Source: Hevea brasiliensis
Taxonomy: Eukaryota; Streptophyta; Magnoliopsida; Malpighiales; Euphorbiaceae
Length of the DNA stretch: 64,000 bases
Reading direction: 5' to 3'
Assembly (NCBI RefSeq): GCF_030052815.1
Contig: NC_079505.1
Location: 76,593,054 to 76,657,053, forward strand
Part shown: piece by piece, positions 11,290 through 22,788 of the stretch
How positions within the stretch are numbered: the stretch's first letter is position 1
Layout: every line of letters starts with the position of its first letter
The notes under the pieces: model-generated
Database searches by the model: none
Told to the model about the DNA's origin: nothing
The model's input: the letters and a program-made list of their open reading frames with translations, nothing else
Made by a program: the position numbers and the translations under genes

Positions 11290-13740
11290 GCACCCACGAG
11301 TCATGATATGGATCAATGATGATTAATTGTTTAATGAACACCAAGTTGTCGCACTCTTAACTAAGAATCAACGAAGTTTGCAGTCAAGCTCGTTTTTTAT
11401 TCAAACTGAATAGTCTTGATTATACCAATTGATCTGAAAATTAAGGCTTTTTTTTTTTTTCTAATGAGTTTGAGAGGCTTCCATAGTTCCATTGAAGATA
11501 TTTGGCATTTTTTTTAAGTAAGAAATTGAGGAAATGAAAATTTAAACCTGAATTTATCAAGTGAGTAATAAGTTTTTGGCTACTAAACTATGCCATGCTG
11601 AGCAAGATACTTCTATTGTTATATTAACAATTTTCTTCGTTCTATGTGTTGACTAGAATAATGCTTCACGTGCTAATAAATTGAATACAATGGTAAAACT
11701 CATTGGGCTTTAAAAAAAAAAAAACTCAAACTTAATATTTAAAAAAAACATTATTAAGAATGGCAACCTTAAACTTCAAAGAAATTAATCTTGCTGCACA
11801 TCCAATAATAATATTAATAATAATGATAATGCTCAACCTTTTAATAATAATGCTTACATTGCATATGCATCACACCTAAAGCCTCAATGTGTGAAAATGA
11901 AAAATAACAATGGGCTAATTATTAGATGCACCATGAATACTAAAAAATAGTGCTCTCTATTTCACAGAAAAGTGGATCATTCCTATAATATAGAGACTGA
12001 GTCACACATGATTATGAGAAGTGATACATGTGTATCGGATGCACCTAATAATTTCACATAACAATGCATAATGATGATTTAAGACCATTATCCTACATGC
12101 ATGAACGTAGGCTTTTCGACAAAGATGCATGCATGCATTGTTGCCCATAATGGCCATTGGCTTAAATAGCCGTTGGCTTAATACATAAGATAGCCACTGA
12201 ACCATTTAGGAAAAGTTTGATTTAGCAAGTCTTTTATTTTGACCTATTATACAATCTGTCTTCTATTTTTGACATATTACATAATTTAATTCTTATTTTT
12301 AACTAATATATATATTTTTCTTATTTTGTTGAAAAGAAAAAAGAAAAAAAATTGAAAATTTAATTCCCATATTTTATAAGAAAGGAAAAGGAAAAAGGAA
12401 AAACAATAAAGATTTGTATAAAAAATGCTTAAATAGCACTTTTTAGCCATTTTCTTTCTGCCTCTATTGCGTGAAAAGACTGAAAGGCAGTGTTATTTTT
12501 TTTTTCTTTATGCCTTTTTTTTATTTAAATAATTATTTTTTTATATAATTTTATTTATTTAATATGGATATACTAATAAAAATGTAATAAATTTTTTTAT
12601 TATCATAACATAAAAAATAAATAAATCACTTTTTTTCCTTTCCTTTCCATATAAAAAATATTTATAAGAAAAATAATAATTTTCATTTCCTTACAATTCC
12701 ACTCATTTTTCCTTCTTTAACTTTTCTTTCTAAACTTGTCAAATTAAAAAAATATATTAATTTACTACTTGTTAGGAAAAACTTTTAATTAATTTAAAAA
12801 AATAATATTTTATGATTCATTTTTATCTCTTTTGTTCTCTCTCTACTCACAGCCTCAATATATATCGATATTTCAATAATTCTTCTATTTACTCGAAACT
12901 GTTAATCTCTAAAAATATTAGTTTTTAATTTGATAAATGACATGTTAATATAAAATAATTTAGAAATTAACTATTATATACCATAAAAGAGTTTTATATT
13001 AATTAAATTTCAAAAAAATAAAAATTTTACATTACAAATTAAAATTTAAATATTTTATTATTATATATTCTTAAGTTGATATATCGTCTATGTAATATAT
13101 CATTTAAAATGTCTTTTGATTATTTTTAATTTTTAATCAAAACATCTTACATTCATCAATTAATTAATTGAAAATTTATTTCTTTATATCTTATTTTATT
13201 TCAATTATATTCATATTAAACATAAAATTATATATTATCAAATATAATAAAACACACATTGATAATATATATATATATATATAACCTAAACTAATGAGAT
13301 TTTTTTTTCTTTTATATGCTATTTTATAAAGTATTATATGATCATAAAAAAAATTTGATAGATCTATTGATATTATAAAATTAATTAATTTATTATAAAT
13401 ATAAATAAAATCCCTCATCCATAAAGTGGACAATAATCTAGTTATAATATGCAGAAAACATATTAAAGTACAGTAAGCATGAGGATATCATAGTTTTCTT
13501 AGCAATTAAAATAAAGATAAGATCCAAATCCAACCTTTAAACAAATCTCCAACACATTTCAAGCATACAAAATAAAAGTGCCAAAAGAGGCTTTGGAATT
13601 TTCTCTCAAAAATGGAAAGCAAAATCCCGAAAGGTCAAATAGCAATAAAATAGAAAAACCAAAACCCATTTAATAAGAGGTAAATTAGTAAGAAGCAAAG
13701 GGCAAAATAGAAACCCACAAACACTACGTCTCTACGTGTT
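11290..13740. other. AT-rich intergenic spacer
   Basis: No coding signature. Poly-T/poly-A runs, an (ATA)n tract near 11808-11830 and a (TA)n tract near 13265-13283. The only open frames are short and of low-complexity AT-rich composition. Confidence 0.7.
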
Positions 13741-13748
13741 CGACCTTC

Positions 13749-13820
13749 ATGGCAAACTTGGCAAGCTATAAATTTGGAACCTCTCACTGCAGCAATCCCC
13801 ACAGTTTTAGTCAATCTTAG
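13749..13820 (+). other. Possible upstream ORF in the PHL leader
   Basis: ATG at 13749 opens a 23-codon frame closing at TAG 13818-13820, 94 nt before the main ATG. It matters only if transcription starts upstream of it, and the start site cannot be read from sequence. No peptide family was recognised. Confidence 0.25.
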
Positions 13821-13914
13821 GGCGCAGTGCCTTTCTCTCTTTCTTATTTGTTTCTTTTTCTCTATAGCTTCATTAACAAGGTGTTTGGTGAAATTCCTGA
13901 GTGAAGTGAAAGAA

Positions 13915-14503
13915 ATGGGTGTTTCTTTCAAGGTTGCCAGGGTGGGTTCGAGATATAAGCCTAAGTTGCTTCAGATTGAAGAGGACAATGAAATTGAAAA
14001 TGGCTATGGAAATGATCACCAAGATAGGCTTAATGAGGTATGTGCAGTATTGCAGAACGGTTTTTTTTTCTTGCGCATAAATTTGCCTCTTTGTGTTTTT
14101 TGAATTGACGGTTCATTTTGCATGTGAAACTGTAGTTTTTTTTTTTTTGGCTCGTTGGTGCAACTGCGAGCACTGTGGTTTCGTTTTTGTTTTGGGCGAC
14201 GTTATGGATGAAATAGGGCAATGTTTATTGGTACTGTTTCGTGGTTGTACTTGGAGGAAGTTGAATGGTCTATTGGTAGTAAGCCTTTGATTATCTTTTA
14301 AAGAAAGGCAGCATATGAGCGGCGACTCACTGATTGAGCAAAAGCTTTTCGTTGAAAAGTGCATGCCTTAGTTGGTGGAAATAATAAGAAATTAGTTTGC
14401 ATTTGGAGTTCTTAAATCGAGTAGAATAAAGCAAAAAAAGATTCTAATACTTAGCACATTGAATCCGATTTCGAAGCTATCCGAATGCAACCATGATGCT
14501 TGT

Positions 14504-14584
<81 letters not shown>

Positions 14585-17500
14585 ATAATTTTATTTTTTC
14601 AGTTTATTCTCTTTTGACCTGAAACTTTTATGTTTTTTAGTGAGGTAGGTTGTTATTATTTTAAATGTTAATTGAAGCAATTTCTAAGAAGCCTTTTATT
14701 TACAAAACGCAGGCCCCCACTTTTCTTTTTTCTTATATATATATATATATATAGACTTCACAAATAAAACCTTTAGGGAGTGTTTACGAGCTCAAAATCT
14801 ATCATAACTTACATAGTTTCGTCATGCGAAGGCTGATGCCTCCTTTCACAAACAACCAAGAAATTTTTTCACCTTTAGTTGATGCTTTTAATTATGCGTG
14901 AACTTTTATTTTATCATCATTTGCATACACAAAACTTGGATATTTCCTTGGTGTTGCCTCCACGTTGCTTGAGCTGAAGGCTTTTTATTGAGGGGGGAGG
15001 GGATATAGTTCTGATAGATAAGACGCGAGAAGGAGTTAATAGAAAGTTAGAACTTTGGAGAAGTACTCTAGAGTCAAAGGGCTTTAAGTTAAGTAGAACG
15101 AAAATAGAATACATGCATTGCAAGTTTAGTGAAGGCCAAACTGGTGATAGGGAAGGAGTTAGTTTAGATGGAGTGTTATTACCCCAAAGTAATCACTTTA
15201 AATATCTCTGCTCAATCCTTCTAGTAGATGGGGAATGTGAAGAGGATGTTAGTCATAGAATTAAAGTAGGATGGTTGAAGTGGAGACGGGTAATGAGAGT
15301 TTTATGTGAAAGTGGAGACGGGCTACGAGAGTTTTATGTAATCGCAAGATTTCCAATAAGTTGAAAGGAAAATTTTACTGTACAGATATACGACCGGTTA
15401 TGTTATAAGGTAGTGAGTGTTGGGCAATAAATGAGCCGTATGTGTCTAAGATGAGAGTTGGAGAGATGAGAATGTTAAGGTGGATGAGTGACCATACTAG
15501 ACTAAATAAATTCTGTAATGACTAATGAGAGTATTAGAGAAAAGGTAGGAGTGGTGCCAATTGAAGATAAGTTGAAAGAAGGGAGATTGAGGTGGTTTGG
15601 TCATGTGAAGTGTAGACATACGTAGTCTTCAATTAGACAAGTAAAGCACATTGGGTTAGAGGATAGAAAGAAAAGAAGGGGTAGACATAAACTGACTTGG
15701 AGAAGAGCAGTACAACATGACCTAGGAGCATTACACAATTCCGAGGATTTAACCAAAATCTTTTAGAGTGGAGAAAGAGAATCCATATAGCCGACTCCAA
15801 TAAATGTTTGGGATAAGAGTTGAGTTGAGTTGGGGGAAGGGGGGGGGGGGGGGTAAATCTTCTAATTCTGTGTACTATTATTAGCTCAGCTATGCAAAAC
15901 TTGAGTGTCCAAAATAGTTTGGTCTGTTGCAAGTCCTGTTTAGTGCAATGTAATGACAATAATCCCTTTATTTTCTGACCTCTTTCTATGCAAAATGACT
16001 TGTTTATCCTAATTTCTTGGGTAATTTTTTAATGTTGCTCATTGTATCAAATAATTGTAGATAAAAGATAAGTCACTTTTGGGTAACAATAAGTTGCTGA
16101 TTTTGACATTTCTGATTACATTTGAAATCATCTGCTACTAAAATTATTTTATTTAACATCTGTACACCCCAATGGAGTTTGTGACCTGAAGATTTTTATC
16201 GAATTAATAGGTGTGGTACTGGAAACATAATTAAACACAGGTGATTCTAATGCAGGGTAGATTTGATCTCATAGAAGATAAGGTTGCTGGCCATTCAAAG
16301 GAATTGGCTGAACCTGCACTGCACCGAGTGTTGGAAGGTAATTTGGGCCATTTTTCAGTGTTCCATGAGCTTAAAGGTCTTTGTTTGACAGTTTGTTTAG
16401 TGCAGATCCTGAGGTGTCCTTTTCACTGAATCTATTTGAAAATGGCTTTTCTTTTGGAAAGCCTGCAGAGGTTAGCAATCATAAGAAGAAAAACTTTCAC
16501 ACTTGGCATATTTTGTATTAATTGTCTGAACATTTCCACTGCTCTCTAAAACTTATTGCAGGTTTTCAATGATGTACCAAAGCAGTTGGTTCCTTATGAT
16601 AGAGCCTCAGAGACACTTTTCACTGTAAGGGTGTTCCATTATCATTTGCAAATATAGTATGATTTTCGCCTTTATGCTTAACTGGAGTGCAAGTATTATA
16701 GTAATATTCATTTTTATTTTTTTTTTTTTACGTGGAACAAATAACTTGTCCACTTTTACAGCCTTTTCTGTTCCTTTCTACCGAGGCAAACATCTAGGAT
16801 TATTGCATTATATTGACTGACAGAATATGCTTTTTTACCCCCAATTTTTTTTTTATATGCTTTGTTGCTTCTGGAGCAACCAATGATTAAACACTTGCTT
16901 ACAGCATGTGGCATATTATGAATACTTGTACCCAATGCTCTAAAAAGCAAGTTGCAGATTCTTGGTTTTCTATTTTGCTTCTGTTATCTTCTTCCATGTT
17001 TGTTACTTGCATTAGGCCATTGAGTATGGATGGTTACCTGGAGACGTTTTTGATCAAATACCTTGCAAGTATGTCAATGGAGCAGTTCTTTGTGAGGTGA
17101 GGTAAAAGTTATGGATTACTTGTGGGTTTTGTGCTTACAATGTTGTTCTGTGTATTGCTGAATTTGGTCGTTACTGGAGGAACTTATGTGGTCACTGTAT
17201 CATGGATGTGAAATTTTATCAAATTTCTGTTTGCTTCTATTGCTTTTGTCCTATTTATGATGGTTTATACTCAGTTATATGCCATTCTGTCCTGTTCTTT
17301 CCATAGCATTTACTTGTCTGTCTATGCGACTATCTCTAGACAGAAAGACATAAACTATATCCATCCTTGTTTTCAGTTCTGACTATTGACAATTTTATAA
17401 TACAAAGCTAAATTAACTTGTCACTAGGACCTTGTGTATTTGTTTTTTTTAATTTTCAATGATAACCTTGCTAACTTTGATTTTTATCACATATTGTTAT

Positions 17501-18835
17501 TGTTGCTATTATTATTATTATTATTATTATTATTAGTAAGTGGTGGGTTACTACAAGTTGCCAATGGCTTTTCTGTCTCCAATCATTATTTCACAACGAG
17601 CGGACCTTGGAATGGATTAATGCTCTCCTTTCACAAATTCTGGTTGTTTAGGGATGTGGTTGTTGATTTGATCTGTTAGAATTTTGTTTGGTTTCTCTTT
17701 CTATTTTTGGGATGTCATTTTAAGCTATTTGTCAACATCAAATAAAGTGTCTTACAAAAATTTTCTTGTCTGCTTTATTTGTTTCTTTTAAAGGAAAGGT
17801 GTGTCAGAACATCTGACAGACTTCCTTTTCTTCTTCTTTTTTATTGTCAGATCCATTGAGATTGTCTCTGTGTCTATCTTAAAATTAATCTACAAATTCT
17901 CCTTAAGAATCTATCCTATAGTATTTGTAGCAAATGGAGTTGTTGCATGAAGCGTCTAAAAAATTATATCAGCGTGTTAAAAGTGTCTTTGAGGATGCCC
18001 TTGTGCAATAGTGAGGTTGTTCTATTAGAAAGTGAGGTGGTGGTACAAACCAGGGAAACAACAGCCTGGTTACAAAGGAGAAGATTGCAATGCAGAAAAT
18101 CTTATGCATTGGGACACCCTTTCTCATTGGCGTCTTCCCTTGGACTCTATAGAATATCTGATATTTATATGTGCATCTATACTGTCTTGGTGATATATAA
18201 AAGCACATGATGAGGTTTTATCTCCATAGAATGTCTGAGCACCTGTGTGTTTTTTTTTTGGCCCAATGCAAGTCACCTAATTTAGATAATCTATTTGCAG
18301 ATTCAAGATTATCGTAATTGTTTGTCCCAGAAGGCAGGCACTGCCGCAGCTGAAAGCTCTCCAACTATTCATAAAGTGCTTCTACAGATGTGTATGGAGA
18401 ATGTTGTAAAGGACATTTTATCTATGTCAAATGAATCTTGGTCATATGGAGATCTATTGGTTAGTATATATGCTTGGGGTGTTTTCCTTTTATTTCCAGC
18501 GTATTGTCTTGATCTTATATTTATTATCTAGTTCTTGTTCAGGAAGTTGAGTCCCGCATTCTTAAGGCTTTGCAACCTGATCTTCATCTGAATCCAAACC
18601 CATTGTTGGATAGGTTTTGTGAAGAAACTCCAACTAAGAAGGTATTTATCGCGCCAAAGTTGTTGTGAAGATTGAAATATGTTGTTGGATTCCAGAGGTC
18701 CACAGCCATTGTCATCAAGTGTGGTTTGCCTATTGCATCTAATCATATGTTAGGCTTCTGAATTGTTAATAATGATTCTAGACTGACTACATTGGTTCTG
18801 CTTTGCTCTTTCTAATGCTTTCTTGCTAAATAGAC

Positions 18836-18895
<60 letters not shown>

Positions 18896-21800
18896 TTGTT
18901 TTTTGGGAATTGTCTGTTAAATATTAACAAATGCAAGTTGCACACATATTAGAACAGAAATGCAGAAACAAAACAAAGGAAATTTGACATGGTTCGGCAA
19001 TGTGCCTATGACTATGTCCATGAAGAGCCACTTGCGATTTTTCACTATGAGAAGGAGAAGCTTACAAGTGCTTATTTATAGAGATTCCTTGTACAAGCAG
19101 GAATATGGGAAACTCAAAATTATGAGTTCAACATCCCATTATTGTCCCTAGAGATTTTACTTGGGGCTTTATTTTAGTGTGTAGTTTCTTCTCTAAATAT
19201 GAGCCTTAATCTCAACATGTTCAGAGTTGTGAGTTCTTTTCCTTTCCTACATTATTTTGGATTGTTTGAATTTGTGGTTGCAACATAAAGATAGTCTTTA
19301 TTCATGTATAATAAATTTTGGGGATAATACTTGGTAACTGTTGGAATTTCTTGCAGATTAATTTGGGAATCACCTGGGGTTGGAAAAAGAGAAAGCTAAG
19401 TTGTGTACCTAACTCCGACTCACAAAGTGGGATCTGCTTGCCAAGTATAGGGAGCACCCAGGAATCCAATTTTCAATTTGGTTTAGCATATCATGGTATA
19501 GAAGTCCCAACTTCACAGAAGAATATTTCAAGAGTTGTCCCCAGTTTACAAGCGGGTAAGGTTGCACAAGATAATATTCATAACTATCAATCAGTGGATG
19601 GGTGCAACAAATATGCTGCAGCGGATTTGTCTTCACCTACTGCAAGCATTGGCAGAGATAAGAGAGAACCTCCTTCATTAGTTCCTTCTGAGAGGAGCGA
19701 ATGTGAAACAGAAACAGTTGAAAGACTTATCCTTAAGAAACCTAGGCAAGAACCTGACTTCACATTGGAGCAGCTTCTTGGGAATCTAGCTGAAATTGGT
19801 CTGTCACCTGAATTACTGAGGAAAAATAATCTGATGTATCAACAAGTTGGAGCAGAGAAAAGTATTCTTGAAAGATATCATGACCTGAGAGGATCTTTGT
19901 CATTGACAAATAAAGGTCAGCATGAAATTCTAGAAGGAAACCCAAAGCTGCCTACTGGAATGCCCAATGTTACTGTGAAACAAGAGCCTCTTGAAACTAC
20001 TGATTTTCCCAATTCAGATGTTAGGAAGGTCAAAGATAAATCCATTATAATGGATTTGAGAAGTAATCAATCTGATCTTCAGCAACTATTGCAAAAATCA
20101 ACATTATCATTAAAAGCTAATAGTCATCCTGCTGTTGCTGTTGACAAAAATTTGAGAAATGAAAATGTTACCCAGAAACTTTTGCCTAGTCCTCAAGTAA
20201 CTTCTGATGTTAGAGCTGCATCATTAAGATTGTTACATGGTGAGTCCTTGCCAGGAGAGGCCTCTGTACCTACAAAGCAAAAGAAGAATATTTGTCCCAG
20301 AGGCTCAAGAATAAAGATGATTGATTCACTTGCCGGCACCAGAAATAAGAGTCCATTGTCATTAAAAGCTAATAGTCATCCTTCTGTCACTGTTGGAAAA
20401 AATTTGAGAAATGAAAATGTTACCCGGAAAGTCTTGCCTAGTCCTCAAGTAACTTCTGATGTTAGAGCTGCATCATTAAGATTGTTACATGGTGAGTCCT
20501 TGCTAGGAGAGGCATCTGTACCTACAAAGCAAAAGAAGAATATTTGTCCCAGAGGCTCAAGTATAAAGATGATTGATTCACTTGCCAGCACCAGAAATAT
20601 GAGTACAGCTGATGCAATTGCTGCTTCAGGGAATCTTCATTCAAACATGGTTTCAGATGTCGAATGTAACCCCTACCTTGAAAGGTTTTTGAAGATTGGA
20701 GGGGTGACCCAAAGGTGTGATCGAAACTATAGTCACATTTTGGTGCACAGAAAATTCTCTAATATTTTCTTTTATGCGTTCAGGTACAGAATGAATGATG
20801 AGCACAAAGTGGATCAACGGTTGCCAAGTAAACCATTTTTTCATACTGCCCTTGTTGCTTTCCATCTTGCTAATTCTGAGGACAGAATGTTGAAAGATGC
20901 TACCACTAATGGGATTCCTTTATCAAAATGCTTCATAGATAGGAAACTTAATGTTTCCAAGACCAGGACATTGACGTTTGTACATGAAGCTTATGTTTGT
21001 CAAAGTATGTATTTTGCCTCACATTTATTTTTGTTTTCACAATGAATGCTAATCTTTCCATTGCTAAATGATTTTCTGCCATCCAGGAAATGGAATTTTC
21101 CAGGATGTTAGCGGGGCCCAGATTAAACTGGTCATGTCAGAGATGGTCAATGAGGGAAATGTGGAAATAACTCTTGTTTATGAACAAGAAGGGAGAGATT
21201 CCATCAGTTTGCCTCTTTCACCAAACTGTCCTAGTACTGTGAGTCCTTTAATCTTCATTTTACAGTTGCCTTCTTGTGTCATTGGATTGGAAATCATGAT
21301 ACCTTTGAATCTTGAAATAAACTCCCAAATCATACGCGCCTTTTCATTAATGACCAATCGTTTCTTGAAGGCTTCTATGTTTGTATGACCTTCAATTATG
21401 GAACTACAAGATGTAACATTTTCTTCATTGTGACCATTTAAGAGGGGAAAAGTTGTTTACTGTCTCAGATTTAAGGAAGCCATTTTTTGTTTTAATCATG
21501 TTACTTATGAAATGATGAAGAAAAAAGAATAATTTTTTGTTTGGGACTTTATGGGAATTTTTTTTATTCAAATTCTGGATTTATTAGAGCTTAAAAATGA
21601 GCTGGTTGGAGTAAAATTCTGATGTGTATGTGCATTCATTTGGCAGCATTTTGCAGATCTCTTTGCTGCTCAGTTCCAGTCATTGGTAGGTTTATTGCAG
21701 TAATTATTTTTTATTGTATTCTTTTGTACTTCTACTGGTCTGTGACATTCTTTATTGTGTAGTTGGAGAAGGAAGGATACCGCATAGCTAGAGATCACAT

Positions 21801-22788
21801 ACAACCTATGGTTCTTAATTCTGATGGCCAGTCAAGTAGTCAACATCCAGCTGTTTTCCAGTGTGACACTGCAGCATGTGGATCCGTTCTACAGTCATCT
21901 CCAACATTAATCCCAGGACCGTCAGCTTCCACACTTCGTCCCATGAAGAGCAGAATGTCAGCCCGTAGCTCCTGGCAGCTATCGTCCCAAAATATTCAAT
22001 CTAGAAGCCCTCTGCTACCCCCTGTAAACTTCCAGTTGCCCTTCCAAAGCTTGTCCAATAATTTATCCAAACCACAGCTTGACATTGCTGCACAAGTGAG
22101 CCCAATGAATCCACAATGGCCAGAGATTTTGAACAAACATGCCCATTTACAGTTTCAGATGATGCAAAGGCAGAGACAACAGGAGCAACTCATGCAAAAG
22201 AAGACATTGTTGGGAGGATTGGATGCAGCTATGGGCAGTCCAGATATAATGCAATTGGATGGTAATATTCACAGGATAGGAGATGCTGTTATGGCCTTGG
22301 AAGGGCCCATGAATTCACCACAAAGGGGACAAGTTCCCTGGATTGGCAACTTGGGGCAGTTTAATAATCTTGGCAGCAATATATCCAGTTTGAATGAGAG
22401 GAAAAAATGCTTTGGCATGATGTCTGATCACCCTTCTTCACTTCTGGCAAAGCTGGGGCTGGGGGCGCCAGAAGCTGTTGGGGGAGCTATGATGAATCGA
22501 ATTCCAATCCAAAGAAGCAGTGGAGGGGTACAAATGCAGAGACCAACTATTCCAGACATGGCTTTTCTTTCGCAAAATCAACCACTGCCACAGCCACAGG
22601 TACAGCAGCAGTTGCAAATGCCATATTCACAACAGCAAGCAGGTAGACTTGCTGAGCATGTGAGTTCACCCTTAGGTCAGGTTAACCTACAACAATTTGA
22701 TCAACTACAGCAAATTGGCACCCTGCAATGGAGCACCAAATCAGCAGTACAGGGGACTAATGATGGGAATGCCTTGTGCCAATGGTAG
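13915..22788 (+). CDS. PHL: PHL-like protein (Spt20 domain, Gln-rich; PHYTOCHROME-DEPENDENT LATE-FLOWERING homologue)
   Basis: Twelve exons, all GT-AG and phase-consistent: 13915-14037, 16256-16337, 16406-16470, 16562-16624, 17016-17096, 18301-18459, 18543-18641, 19357-20714, 20784-21004, 21087-21238, 21647-21685, 21763-22788. The sum is 3,468 nt, or 1,155 residues. The start [17 protein letters not shown] is the family start. Residues about 60-230 form the Spt20-like region ([22 protein letters not shown], then [30 protein letters not shown]). A basic patch (WGWKKRK) opens exon 8. The C-terminus is Gln/Met/Pro-rich. The Arabidopsis homologue acts in flowering with phyB and CONSTANS, and Spt20 proteins belong to SAGA-type coactivators; a nuclear role here is inferred. 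Oddities: residues 473-640 are two tandem 84-aa units, and the 69-nt intron 20715-20783 keeps the frame open if retained. The exon 5 donor GAG|GTGAGG is chosen because the alternative GTAAAA 5 nt later breaks the frame. Confidence 0.9.
14507..14576. repeat. Compound microsatellite (CT)n(TA)n in PHL intron 1
   Basis: About 19 CT units run directly into about 16 TA units, followed by gtatgtata. It is likely polymorphic. Confidence 0.95.
14995..15838 (+). pseudogene. LINE (RTE-like) reverse transcriptase 3'-end relic in PHL intron 1
   Basis: Conceptual translation across frame breaks gives a recognisable run of a plant non-LTR reverse transcriptase C-terminal region: [20 protein letters not shown], then [43 protein letters not shown], then KLKGKF, ECWA, MRMLRWM and LRWFGHVK further on. 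Stops and frameshifts are frequent, so it is dead. It lies in the same orientation as the host gene, inside its largest intron (14038-16255). A 32-bp local duplication (gtggagacggg...) sits at about 15279-15345, and a G15 run near 15838-15853 follows the 3' end. Neither a target duplication nor a poly-A tail could be fixed. Confidence 0.75.
17512..17535. repeat. (TTA)n microsatellite in PHL intron 5
   Basis: About eight TTA units. It is intronic. Confidence 0.9.
18837..18894. repeat. (TTA)n microsatellite in PHL intron 7
   Basis: About nineteen uninterrupted TTA units, 195 bp downstream of exon 7. Confidence 0.93.
20101..20604 (+). repeat. In-frame 252-bp tandem duplication within PHL exon 8
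   Basis: Unit 1 is 20101-20352 and unit 2 is 20353-20604, both exactly 252 bp (84 codons). I count 15 substitutions and no indels, about 94% identity. Both units contain [31 protein letters not shown] and [12 protein letters not shown]. Confidence 0.95.

Noticed and set aside
13191..13433. Minus-strand 80-codon frame
   Set aside because: Pure AT-rich low-complexity translation (Ile/Tyr/Asn runs) with no motif.
17434..17679. Open frame in PHL intron 5
   Set aside because: It is mostly poly-Leu encoded by the TTA microsatellite; intronic by phase-consistent exon mapping.
19318..21045. One long ORF read as a single exon from 19318
   Set aside because: The first 39 nt are the end of the intron before exon 8, and the 69-nt intron at 20715-20783 plus the donor at 21005 show it is two exons.
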